NCBI GenBank assembly: GCA_963809925.1
Contig: CAWELH010000010.1
Span: 496,001-560,000 of the forward strand
Direction of reading: 5' to 3'
Source of the DNA: DASQZK01 sp963809925
GTDB taxonomy: Bacteria; Bacteroidota; Bacteroidia; Bacteroidales; GCA-2748055
Length of the DNA: 64,000 nucleotides
In this document: piece after piece, positions 44,870 through 53,334 of the stretch
How the letters are laid out: the number at the start of each line of letters is the position of its first letter
How positions within the stretch are numbered: the first letter of the stretch is position 1
The notes under the pieces: generated by a model
Databases searched by the model: none
Told to the model about the DNA's origin: nothing
Seen by the model: the letters and a program-made list of their open reading frames with translations, nothing else
Program-made: the position numbers and the translations under genes

Positions 44870-45893
44870 GATTGAAAAATTTTAGGTGAAGGGTCAAGTC
44901 ATAGAGCGAGTGAAAAAACAAATTTTCATCTTCCTGATGAAGAATCCAAACATTTTTACCATTTTCGATGGTAATGGTAATTATCAGGCCCGCTTTACCA
45001 TCAGTGTCAACACAATCAAAACCATTCCTGTTCAATGCTTTCCGTGTCCATTGGAGCAATTCATCCGCGGCATTTACCTTCCTGACAACAACGCTTCCCC
45101 TAAACCCGGTGCTGGGTTGAAAATCACCAGTATTCATATCAAATCTGACCCTGTCAGAATCGAATAGCCGACCGATTATACCACTTAGAATCAAATCTTC
45201 CGGTGCTCCCTGCACAATATGATCATGATCAATAAGCCAGATTTTATCAGCAAACCGAATGGCAAGGTTCAGATCATGGGTACTGAAGACTACAGAGTGG
45301 CCTGAGTTGCAAAGCTTCCGCAAAAGTGAGGTAATTTCATACTTCCCGGGTATATCTAAAAATGCTGATGGCTCATCCAGGAGCATCAGCGCTGTTTTTT
45401 GTGCCAGTGTTCTGGCGATCATCGATCGTTGTTTTTCGCCATCGCTGATTTCCTCTACCTTTCTTTCCGTAAGTTCCCGAAGCCCTACAGCATCCACTGC
45501 TCCATCAACCGCCAGCAGATCCCGGGGCATTAGTTTACCAAGCCAGTTTGTATAGGGATAACGACCCAGCTCCACCAGTTCCCTGACGGTCATCTCCCCG
45601 GCATTGACAAGTTCAGTGGGAACGAATGCACAAGTTCGGGCTATCGTGGAATGATGAGATGATCTCAGATCAATGCCCATCATAGTGATCTCTCCTCCGA
45701 GCAGGGGAATAAGTTTCATTACCGTTCTGAGAAATGTGGATTTTCCTGAACCGTTTCTTCCTATAAGACAAACCAGCTCACCATTTCTCAGTTGCAGGTT
45801 TGTTTCGCGAAGTAATACAGTTTCAGACTTCCGTCCGCGGTATCCGAACGATCCGTTTTTAATGTCAAGTATAACGGTCTCTTTATTCATCAT
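44856..45893 (-). CDS. Cobamide/iron-type ABC transporter ATP-binding protein (BtuD-like) with C-terminal extension
   Basis: This 345-residue ATPase of the FecE/BtuD class has Walker A GRNGSGKST, signature EISDGEKQR, Walker B ALMLLDEPSAFLD and the switch His in VVFSTHDLNLA. The ABC domain ends near residue 255. About 90 further residues (45128-44856), with VVVRKVNAADELLQWTRKAL and GLIITITIENGKNVWIL, form an extension that short BtuD proteins lack. The start ATG at 45893 overlaps the permease stop (ATGA); the longer frame to 46136 is antisense-like extension over the permease gene. A cobalamin riboswitch heads the operon, so cobamide is the likely cargo. Confidence 0.88.
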   Translation of the reverse strand: MMNKETVILDIKNGSFGYRGRKSETVLLRETNLQLRNGELVCLIGRNGSGKSTFLRTVMKLIPLLGGEITMMGIDLRSSHHSTIARTCAFVPTELVNAGEMTVRELVELGRYPYTNWLGKLMPRDLLAVDGAVDAVGLRELTERKVEEISDGEKQRSMIARTLAQKTALMLLDEPSAFLDIPGKYEITSLLRKLCNSGHSVVFSTHDLNLAIRFADKIWLIDHDHIVQGAPEDLILSGIIGRLFDSDRVRFDMNTGDFQPSTGFRGSVVVRKVNAADELLQWTRKALNRNGFDCVDTDGKAGLIITITIENGKNVWILHQEDENLFFHSLYDLTLHLKFFNHELS

Positions 45894-46918
45894 GCAAACG
45901 TTCTTTTTCTGCGGAAGACAATCCATATCACCACAGGGATACCCAGGAGTGACGTAACGGCGTTGACAGGCAAAATCAAACCTGCACCGGGCAGCATTGT
46001 AATGATGTCGCTGATTAGCATTAATGAGGTCCCGATCAGAACAGTATATATAAAGAGAACCGTACTTCTTGACGTACCAGAGACAATTCTTGAAAGATGC
46101 GGGACCGCTATTCCTACAAATCCCAGGGGCCCGCAAAATGCTGTTACAGTACCGGTGAGAAGGCTGGTGGAGGTAAATACCAGAATTCTGTATAGCATAA
46201 TATTAACGCCCATGGTTCTTGCATAATTTTCACCCAGAAATACAGCATTGGAGGGCTTAAGAACCAGAATGGCAAGAACGATTCCGGGAAGGAAACCGGC
46301 CAGTAAAAACACCAGCTGATCATTTCCTACATTATTCAGCGATCCCATGGTCCAGATCACAAAAGCCTTCAGTGCCGATTCCCGGCTGAAGTACTGAAGT
46401 ATGCTAATAATAGCTGAGATTCCACTTCCGGTCATGATACCAAGAATTAGCAGCGTCATGATATCCTTTACCCTGAAAGATATAATAAGGATAAGGAGCA
46501 TAATCATTCCCGAACCCAGCCATGCTGCAAAAATCAGCAACCAGCTGTTGCCCGCCGAGAAAATACTGTACTTGAATACTGATGAAAAACCGAGTACAAC
46601 AAGTGCAACTCCCAAGCCGGCACCTGAACTGATGCCCAGGACGTAAGGCCCAGCGAGGGGATTCCGGAATACAGTTTGCATCTGCAGCCCGCTTACCGAT
46701 AAGGCGATACCAGCTATAATGGCCGTAATGACCCTGGGAATGCGAAACATGTGCATGGTCATATACTCCGGAGAAGCATGATCAGAAGAGAAAATCAGAC
46801 GAAAGGCGTTACGGAATGTAATCTCTGCGGAACCGGAACCCAGGTCAATGGCAAAGAGGATAACACTGAGGACGATCAGTGCACTGATCACAAATGGCCT
46901 TGAATTCCTGTCGTTCAC
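45890..46918 (-). CDS. FecCD/BtuC-family ABC transporter permease
   Basis: This 342-residue inner-membrane permease has about ten spans. Family blocks are FRIPRVITAIIAGIALSVSG, MQTVFRNPLAGPYVLGISSG, FVIWTMGSL and GPLGFVGIAVPHLSRI. The family moves B12, haem or siderophores. It is coupled to the ATPase gene by a 4-base overlap and follows the small gene at 46933. The cobalamin riboswitch upstream makes cobamides the best substrate call. Confidence 0.9.
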   Translation of the reverse strand: MNDRNSRPFVISALIVLSVILFAIDLGSGSAEITFRNAFRLIFSSDHASPEYMTMHMFRIPRVITAIIAGIALSVSGLQMQTVFRNPLAGPYVLGISSGAGLGVALVVLGFSSVFKYSIFSAGNSWLLIFAAWLGSGMIMLLILIISFRVKDIMTLLILGIMTGSGISAIISILQYFSRESALKAFVIWTMGSLNNVGNDQLVFLLAGFLPGIVLAILVLKPSNAVFLGENYARTMGVNIMLYRILVFTSTSLLTGTVTAFCGPLGFVGIAVPHLSRIVSGTSRSTVLFIYTVLIGTSLMLISDIITMLPGAGLILPVNAVTSLLGIPVVIWIVFRRKRTFA

Positions 46919-46932
46919 CGGTTAATCAGGGT

Positions 46933-47208
46933 TTAATCGTTGGAAAAATCATTCATGACTTCAATGAGCTTTACCATATCCTGCCTGATCAGACTAAAGT
47001 GAGCCCGAAACTTATGGTCGGCGGGTGGCACTTCGGGATGATTCACTCTGGATATCAACTCATTCCTGATTTGCACGATACGGCTGATGATATCATAAAA
47101 GTGCTTATCCGTAAGTTCCGGATGGAAGTGTCTGAAGGTAAAGGCTTCAGTAAGCAGTTCGTAGGACAGATAGTTAATATCCCTTTTAAGATGTTTAATG
47201 CTGGCCAT
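46933..47208 (-). CDS. Small helical protein between BtuF and BtuC genes, unknown
   Basis: This soluble 91-residue protein is predicted all-helical and rich in His, Arg and Asp (MASIKHLKRDINYLSYELL; later FTFRHFHPELTDKHFYDII). No signal peptide or membrane segment is present. The family is not recognised. The frame can be read back to 47322, but that part overlaps the binding-protein gene, and the ATG at 47208 gives a natural start 37 bases after that gene. Its position inside the transporter operon suggests a link to cobamide uptake or use; several His residues are free for ligand contacts, but this is a guess. Confidence 0.6.
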   Translation of the reverse strand: MASIKHLKRDINYLSYELLTEAFTFRHFHPELTDKHFYDIISRIVQIRNELISRVNHPEVPPADHKFRAHFSLIRQDMVKLIEVMNDFSND

Positions 47209-47245
47209 GCAGATAATTTTTGTGATTGGTTTATAAAAGTAAGGA

Positions 47246-48373
47246 TTATTCGAGTTTTCTGTAGTAAACAAAATGATGTTGTCGGAGCAAGCCCGGGTGA
47301 AAAATTTGCACCAGATCGGCAAGAATTTTATCGGGATTTGTTACGCCGGATTCCCAGTAATCATTTCCCCCAAATTCATTCAAACGTGCGTCATTGTTAT
47401 ATATACACTTATTCTGAAATACCGGGAGTGCGGTAAATCGTTCGTCCCGTGCTGCAATTTCCGCCAGACTTCCTGCCGAGCCGGTATTGATCCAGTAATC
47501 GGCTTTCCACGACCTCATAAAAGTTGTTTCAAGATCCAGCGGGATATACTCATCCGATGTATTGTCGCTCCAAAGATAATTGCCTCCTGCATCGTGGATC
47601 AGCCTGGCCATAAATGAACGTCCTCCCGCCATAAACCAGGTGTCTTTCCATGGCAGACCCGCCAATACCCTGGGACGTGTTGGGACATCTTCAAGCAGCT
47701 TTTCGGTAGCCTGGTAACGCTCCCGGGACTGAATGAACAGGCTGTCGGCCATGGCTTCCTTCTGATAAAAAGCAGCAAAAACTTTTAGCCATTCCATTTT
47801 TCCGAGTGGATCACTTTCGAGGTACTCGGCAATGATTACGGTTGGGATCCCTGCTTTCTGAAGCCGGTCAGCAATTCCAGTCACGGAGGCATTCAAGCCG
47901 TATAAAACGGCCAGGTCGGGATGGATGCCAATGATAGTTTCATAATCCACGGCAGGAGAATAGCCAATATCTCTGATATCTCCTTCACGGATTCGTTGAC
48001 GGATATTCTCATTGCACACATAATCAGGGCCCGATACTCCGACAATAGAATTCTCCTCATTCAAAACTGCAATAAAACCGATGTGGGTTGTGGAAAATGC
48101 CACCACCCTTTTCACAGGTACCCGGATAACAGGATACATACGTAGTGAATCGGGAAGGCTTATGGGTTTTGACTCGAGAATATACGTAAAGGAAGCTCCC
48201 TCAACATCCTGCCACGGATCGAATATAGTAAGTACTGAGTACCCGGTAAATTGCTGGAGTGAAAATTTATCCGAGAACTCATTTCCAGACAAACCGGAAT
48301 GACTGCTTTTATCATGCATGGTACAGGATACAAAGCACAGAACCGCTGATATGTATGTGAGAGCCCGCTTCAC
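47246..48373 (-). CDS. Cobamide-binding lipoprotein of ABC importer (BtuF-like)
   Basis: This 375-residue lipoprotein has signal residues 1-16 and lipobox Cys17 (CFVSC). It has the two-lobe helical-backbone fold of BtuF/FepB proteins: VVAFSTTHIGFIAVLNEENS and VGVSGPDYVC in the first lobe, then DLAVLYGLNAS, GIPTVIIAEYLESDPLG and the second lobe with AGGNYLWSDN. The family includes B12 and siderophore binders. The riboswitch and BtuC/BtuD neighbours favour cobamide. The gene overlaps the end of the protease gene by 4 bases. Confidence 0.9.
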   Translation of the reverse strand: MKRALTYISAVLCFVSCTMHDKSSHSGLSGNEFSDKFSLQQFTGYSVLTIFDPWQDVEGASFTYILESKPISLPDSLRMYPVIRVPVKRVVAFSTTHIGFIAVLNEENSIVGVSGPDYVCNENIRQRIREGDIRDIGYSPAVDYETIIGIHPDLAVLYGLNASVTGIADRLQKAGIPTVIIAEYLESDPLGKMEWLKVFAAFYQKEAMADSLFIQSRERYQATEKLLEDVPTRPRVLAGLPWKDTWFMAGGRSFMARLIHDAGGNYLWSDNTSDEYIPLDLETTFMRSWKADYWINTGSAGSLAEIAARDERFTALPVFQNKCIYNNDARLNEFGGNDYWESGVTNPDKILADLVQIFHPGLLRQHHFVYYRKLE

Positions 48374-49992
48374 TTTGCGATAATGATCTTACGATATGTC
48401 AGGAGGTCCCCGATCCTAAGCTCCAGAATATATACGCCGGATTCCAGCCAGCTTAAATCAAAAACGGCCATTTTCTCTGATTGAGGAATATACGATCCCA
48501 GCAATTGCCCATCCGTTTTAAATAGCCTGATGACCGCTCCCTTCATACTCAGTGTGTCGGTTTCAACGGTAAAATGACCGTCGTTGGGATTGGGGTAGAG
48601 CTGGAAGCGTTCCAGAAATTCCACCGGTTGCTCGGGATTGTAAGGATCATATCCGCTGATACTCTGTATACCTGTCAGATCTGGATCGAGCCATCCGGCC
48701 AAACGGCGGTTATTTTCAGGATAATAATCCCAGCATTTATAGAATCTGGAATAATAATCATTTATGGGAAGCGCGCAAATAGCTTCACCTCCGGTGAGAT
48801 TACCGACAATTTGTTTCAGGGGATTGAAAAGTGGAGCACCGGATGAACCGGGTTCAGTGGTGCCCGCATCCCATCTTTCAACCCGCCAGAAAGCTTCCGG
48901 AGCACTACCGGTATAGAGCCAAGAGGGCGGAGCTACCTTCTGATATTGCGTGAGTATGGGATCATCATCGATGGCAATCTTTTTCACATCCCCCCATGGG
49001 TGGTGAATGGTCACTGCTTTGGGTGAAGGCGAACTAGAAATGGACCAGCCTGCATAATACGGATGGTAGCTTTCGGGTGGTTTAACGGAAAGTCTGACAA
49101 GCGTGAAGTCCAGACTGTCAGATGTAGCGAGAACTGTCGCACCTGACAGACTTAGAGCCACGGAACCGTCAGCACCATTACATTCCGGTGATTCATAACC
49201 AAAAATAAAAACGGAATTTTGAGCATCAGAGGGGTATTTAATGCAATGATTGGCTGTCAGCAGGTAAGGCGTTCCATCTGAATTTACACTATTGATCAGC
49301 GTTCCGGTGCAATACTCTCGGTTTGTTCCAATATAAATCCTAACAACCGATCTCTTGATCACCTCCCAGTCTTTTCCCTCCGGGCAATTGATATCAATGT
49401 TACACGCACCGGCAAGACCATGCCGCCCGTCCTTCCTGGCAAAAATATCAATGAAGGCGCAGCCTACCCTGCCAACCTCCAGTTCTCCATATCCTTGCCT
49501 GTCGGTGGTCTGTAATTCAATAACGATCTTGTCACCCGGAATGATATCGGTCTGAAGACTACCGTATTCTTTATTATTCCGATAATCAAATCCGCCAAGA
49601 ATTTTATCCTGGCCAGGATCATAAAGGAATAACATACTGCCCCGGGAAAGCTTAAACCTGTTGAAAAATACGCTGAGGCCATACGCATTTTCAGAGGTGA
49701 TGATCAGCCTCCAGAGGTAAATGCCTTTTTCTACAGAAATCCACGACCCTGCATTTTCGGGCGATAATGAGGTAGATATATTCTCGGCGAATCGAAACGG
49801 TTTTTTCCCATTAATGAGATCTTCCTCTTCAAAATTCCTCATGATAGCCTTTTCATGATCAATGGCAGGCAGCCGGTATAGTTCTACCACGGACTTACCG
49901 GGAAAAAAAGGATATGGTTTTCCTCCCCTGCTTATCTGTCCTGATGAAGCAAGAGCAATGAAACTTGAAAGTATCAGTAGAACATATCTCAC
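48370..49992 (-). CDS. Secreted trypsin-fold serine protease with T9SS sorting tail, in a cobalamin-riboswitch operon
   Basis: This 540-residue protein has a signal peptide (1-19, ending SSGQ) and an N-terminal beta domain (about 65-180). A lysyl-endopeptidase-like S1 domain (about 205-440) has a complete triad: His249 (LLTANHC), Asp295 (DSLDFTLVRL) and Ser384 (TEPGSSGAPLF). Paired Cys residues (for example 197/203, 228/250) suit disulfides. The C-terminal 85 residues form a type A T9SS sorting domain (FQLYPNPNDGHFTVET, ending in ILELRIGDLLTYRKIIIAK as a final strand), so it should be exported across the outer membrane and probably anchored there. It overlaps the BtuF-like gene by 4 bases. 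A protease is unexpected in a cobamide operon. Confidence 0.88.
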   Translation of the reverse strand: MRYVLLILSSFIALASSGQISRGGKPYPFFPGKSVVELYRLPAIDHEKAIMRNFEEEDLINGKKPFRFAENISTSLSPENAGSWISVEKGIYLWRLIITSENAYGLSVFFNRFKLSRGSMLFLYDPGQDKILGGFDYRNNKEYGSLQTDIIPGDKIVIELQTTDRQGYGELEVGRVGCAFIDIFARKDGRHGLAGACNIDINCPEGKDWEVIKRSVVRIYIGTNREYCTGTLINSVNSDGTPYLLTANHCIKYPSDAQNSVFIFGYESPECNGADGSVALSLSGATVLATSDSLDFTLVRLSVKPPESYHPYYAGWSISSSPSPKAVTIHHPWGDVKKIAIDDDPILTQYQKVAPPSWLYTGSAPEAFWRVERWDAGTTEPGSSGAPLFNPLKQIVGNLTGGEAICALPINDYYSRFYKCWDYYPENNRRLAGWLDPDLTGIQSISGYDPYNPEQPVEFLERFQLYPNPNDGHFTVETDTLSMKGAVIRLFKTDGQLLGSYIPQSEKMAVFDLSWLESGVYILELRIGDLLTYRKIIIAK

Positions 49993-50059
49993 GTTACCCT
50001 TATATTTAACGCCTGAAAAAATTTACCGCATTTTTCCATGCCTGAGTACTGACAGGCCC

Positions 50060-50791
50060 TTATTCCTGCAATTCTCCGAAGATATTATCGATGCAGACAG
50101 ACTGTGGCGTATTGATGCCATTTGGTCCTTTATCGGAGGAATCGAAGGAAAAGACGAGGTATTTAATGTAACCGGCCTCTGAAAGGTCGATATCTGTCCA
50201 GATGTTGCTAATGTAATCCATAGCATTGTCAGAAGGTGTAAAATCGGCGAGTGTGATCTGTCCACTAAGAATAGTCACTTTATTCTCATCCAGTCCTTCG
50301 ATGATCAGTTTGAAAAAGTCGGGATCGTCTCCTGATTCACCTCCGAATTTCTTAGCGAAGGCATCTCCGTCTTTCATGGAATAATATGCGTATGCCGAGT
50401 TGCAGATGCTTATGTTAGTGATCTTCTCAGGCAGCGAAAAGCTGATGGTATCCTTCATCCAGCTATAATACAGTGCATAGATCTTCGAATGATCAGCTCC
50501 TTCACCTGCTATTGAACTGTATTGATTCTCATATCCAGGTGTTGTATTATCAGTATGGTTTGAGAACGCAAATCCCGACCAGCTTTCATACAGAGCGTCG
50601 TAGTGTGTTGGAAAGAAAGCGTTCCCGGAGGTAAATCCCCCTGCTCCGTCCTCTCCATTGTAGAAACCGTCGGGACCGGGGGTGAGATTTTCGAAAGTGA
50701 TGCGGTCTTTTTTCACTGTAGACTCTTTTTTGCATGAGCTGACACAAAACGCTCCTGCAAGCGCAAATGAAAGTATAAACACCTTTTTCAT
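50060..50791 (-). CDS. DUF4465 lipoprotein, candidate surface cobamide-binding protein
   Basis: This 243-residue lipoprotein has lipobox Cys20 (CVSSCKK) and a DUF4465 domain over almost the whole mature part. Features include FENLTPGPDGFYNG, FPTHYDALYESWSGFAFSNH, ISICNSAYAYYSMKDGD and YIKYLVFSFDSSDKG. DUF4465 proteins are frequent in Bacteroidetes operons under cobalamin riboswitches and are thought to take part in cobamide capture at the surface. It is the first gene after the riboswitch here. Direct binding by this protein is inference. Confidence 0.82.
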   Translation of the reverse strand: MKKVFILSFALAGAFCVSSCKKESTVKKDRITFENLTPGPDGFYNGEDGAGGFTSGNAFFPTHYDALYESWSGFAFSNHTDNTTPGYENQYSSIAGEGADHSKIYALYYSWMKDTISFSLPEKITNISICNSAYAYYSMKDGDAFAKKFGGESGDDPDFFKLIIEGLDENKVTILSGQITLADFTPSDNAMDYISNIWTDIDLSEAGYIKYLVFSFDSSDKGPNGINTPQSVCIDNIFGELQE

Positions 50792-50907
50792 ACGTGAATG
50801 TGTTAAGAATTAAACCATCATGATTAAACAATCAAAAATCTTGAGCAGGCAGGATAAAAGGAAAGAAAATTCTGCTTTTTTCCCCGAAAGCTTTGATTTA
50901 TTGATTT

Positions 50908-51096
50908 GCTCCGGCAGGTCTTCTGACTTTTCCCGATTTCCGTTACCTTCCCGTGAACACATATTCACAGTGGTTTGTTTTTCGAAAATCATGACTCACC
51001 ATAAAGAGTCAGGAATTACAGCAGCGGGTACTGTCCGGGATTTTCACCCGGTTCCCTCTTCGTCCTGCATTAAAAAATACAGGAACCGGAACGCGC
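50908..51096 (-). promoter_or_regulatory. Cobalamin riboswitch
   Basis: On the minus strand the aptamer reads, in order: GGTTCCTGT with a later pairing arm, GGGAACCGGGTGAAAATCCC, GGACAGTACCCGCTGCTGTAA, a long variable arm, GGGAAGGT, and AAGTCAGAAGACCTGCC. These are the conserved blocks of the adenosylcobalamin-class riboswitch. It precedes the DUF4465 gene by about 116 bases and should lower expression of the whole 50791-44657 operon when cobamide is abundant. How it controls expression (a following A/T-rich leader with no obvious terminator) is not resolved. Confidence 0.93.
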
Positions 51097-51098
51097 AT

Positions 51099-51106
51099 CA
51101 AAAGTA
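51099..51106 (-). promoter_or_regulatory. -7 promoter box of the cobalamin-riboswitch operon
   Basis: TACTTTTG on the minus strand fits TAnnTTTG and ends just before the riboswitch, as expected if transcription starts at its 5' edge. The -33 element is not clear. Confidence 0.55.
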
Positions 51107-51281
51107 CACATATATTTTGTCACAGAAAACAGAAAAGTCTCCGACCCATGAAGAATTATTAACAGACAGCTCATTTTCGAGATGAGGTTGAACGGAAAAA
51201 TGAGTTTAATTTAATCGTCGATGTGTGATTTTGCCGCCCGGCTTGTTAATATTTCATACTTTTAAATTTTATTTTCAAAAC

Positions 51282-53285
51282 ATGACATCAGAACAGGCAA
51301 AGGAGAAGATCACTCAGCTCAGAGAGGAGCTGAATGCTCACAATTACAAGTACTATGTACTGGCACAGCCTTCCGTATCGGATTATGTCTATGATCAGAT
51401 GATGGAAGAGCTGACCAGACTTGAGAATGAATTTCCGGAATTTGAGGATGAAAACAGCCCTTCGAAACGTGTTGGAAGTGACATTAATCAGGAATTTGAA
51501 CAGGTCATTCATAAGGTACCCATGCTTTCACTTGGCAATACTTATTCCAGGGAGGAGTTGTCGGAGTTTGACAAGCGGGTGAGAAAGGTACTTGGCGATA
51601 GTTTTGAATACGTTTGTGAGCTTAAATATGACGGTGTTGCCATCAGTCTGAGTTATGAGAATGGCGTATTGGTTCGGGCTGTGACCAGAGGTGACGGTGA
51701 ACAGGGAGACGATGTGACCCGGAATGTACGGACGATACGAAGCATCCCACTCAGGCTGAATGGTACTGATTACCCTGAAGAGCTGGAAATCAGGGGTGAG
51801 ATCTTTATGCCTGTGAACGGCTTCCTTAAAATGAATCTGGAACGACAGGAGCGGGATGAACCTCTTTTCGCCAACCCCAGGAACGCCACTGCGGGTACGT
51901 TGAAGATGCAAAATTCCTCCATTGTGGCAAAACGGCCTCTCGACTGCTTGCTTTACTATCTCCCCGGTGAAGACGTCCCCTCAGATTCCCATTTCGCAAA
52001 CCTGATGAAAGCCAGAGAATGGGGTTTCAAAGTGCCCGTAAATTATATTAAAAAAGTCAGCGGGCTGAATGAGGTTTTCCATTATATTGAATATTGGGAA
52101 AACCGTAGAAATGAACTGCCGTTTAATATTGACGGCGTGGTCATCAAGGTAGATTCCCTTAAACAGCAAAAGCTTCTTGGCTTTACGGCAAAAACCCCCA
52201 GATGGGCCATAGCCTATAAGTTTAAGGCAGAGCAGGCTTCGACCCTTCTGAAAGAGATTACCTTCCAGGTAGGCAGAACCGGTGCTGTTACGCCGGTTGC
52301 CAACCTCGCCCCCATCCACCTTGCTGGTACTACGGTAAAACGTGCCAGCCTCCACAATGAGGATCAGATCCGGTTGCTGGATATCAGGACCGGGGACACC
52401 GTATACGTGGAAAAAGGAGGCGATATCATCCCGAAGATCGTTGGTGTGGATCACGCAAAGCGGAAAGCGGACAGTCGACCCTTCGAATTTATCACACATT
52501 GCCCGGAATGTGGCACGGAACTCATCAGACAGGTTGAGGAAGCCGCGCATTATTGTCCGAATATCTATGGTTGCCCTCCTCAGATTAAGGGACGAATCGA
52601 ACATTTTGTGAGCAGAAGGGCGATGGACATTAATATTGCAGGAGCTACCATCGATCAGCTTTTCAGGGAAAATCTGATCAAGGACAGCTCTGATCTTTAT
52701 AATCTTACGTATGAGCAGCTGATTAAACAGGAACGTTTTGCTGTAAAATCGGCCAATAATCTTTTAAAAAGTATTGAAACATCAAAGGCTGTTCCCTTTC
52801 CAAGACTGTTGTATGCGTTGGGCATTCGGTTTGTTGGTGAAACTGTTGCCAGGAAACTTGCAATGCATTTCAAATCAATCGACAGCCTCATGAAGGCGTC
52901 ATTTGATGAACTGGTGGAGGTGGATGAGATCGGCAGCAGGATTGCCGAAAGCATTATTGAATATTTTTCCCATCCGCTGAGTCTTAAAATTGTGGAAGTG
53001 CTTGCGAATGCCGGAGTCAACTTACAAATTGGGCCAGAGGAAAAACCGATTTCTTCAAAGCTTGGGGGGAAGACTTTCGTCATCTCCGGTACTTTTGAAG
53101 GTTACGCTCGTGATGACATTAAAGATCTCATCGGGAAAAACGGTGGCAAAAATTCATCCGCAGTAAGTGCCGGTACCGATTTTATCATCGCAGGCGAAGG
53201 TATGGGACCGTCAAAACGTGAGAAAGCTGAAACCCTGATGATTCCCATTATCGGGATAGCCGATTTTTTGGAAATGCTCAAATAA
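51282..53285 (+). CDS. ligA: NAD-dependent DNA ligase
   Basis: This 667-residue NAD+-dependent ligase seals nicks in replication and repair. The adenylated Lys115 lies in CELKYDGVAISL, and the N-terminal NAD site includes YKYYVLAQPSVSDYVYD. A four-Cys zinc finger (CPECGTEL ... YCPNIYGCPPQ), helix-hairpin-helix repeats (about 500-580, with LYALGIRFVGETVARKLA) and a C-terminal BRCT domain (about 590-667, starting GGKTFVISGTFEG) follow. The ATG at 51282 gives the family start MTSEQAKEKI; the frame back to 51225 adds unrelated residues. Confidence 0.97.
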   Translation: MTSEQAKEKITQLREELNAHNYKYYVLAQPSVSDYVYDQMMEELTRLENEFPEFEDENSPSKRVGSDINQEFEQVIHKVPMLSLGNTYSREELSEFDKRVRKVLGDSFEYVCELKYDGVAISLSYENGVLVRAVTRGDGEQGDDVTRNVRTIRSIPLRLNGTDYPEELEIRGEIFMPVNGFLKMNLERQERDEPLFANPRNATAGTLKMQNSSIVAKRPLDCLLYYLPGEDVPSDSHFANLMKAREWGFKVPVNYIKKVSGLNEVFHYIEYWENRRNELPFNIDGVVIKVDSLKQQKLLGFTAKTPRWAIAYKFKAEQASTLLKEITFQVGRTGAVTPVANLAPIHLAGTTVKRASLHNEDQIRLLDIRTGDTVYVEKGGDIIPKIVGVDHAKRKADSRPFEFITHCPECGTELIRQVEEAAHYCPNIYGCPPQIKGRIEHFVSRRAMDINIAGATIDQLFRENLIKDSSDLYNLTYEQLIKQERFAVKSANNLLKSIETSKAVPFPRLLYALGIRFVGETVARKLAMHFKSIDSLMKASFDELVEVDEIGSRIAESIIEYFSHPLSLKIVEVLANAGVNLQIGPEEKPISSKLGGKTFVISGTFEGYARDDIKDLIGKNGGKNSSAVSAGTDFIIAGEGMGPSKREKAETLMIPIIGIADFLEMLK

Positions 53286-53334
53286 AGGCTGTCAAACCTC
53301 ATGACAGAACACCAAAAATTAGTAATATTGTAGT

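Noticed and set aside
45894..46136. 81-codon N-terminal extension of the BtuD-like ATPase frame
   Set aside because: It overlaps the permease gene in another frame and has no family match; the ATG at 45893 overlapping the permease stop is the natural start.
44856..48373. Iron-siderophore or haem importer
   Set aside because: The FecCD/FecE-type families fit, but a cobalamin riboswitch leads the operon, so cobamide is the better substrate call.
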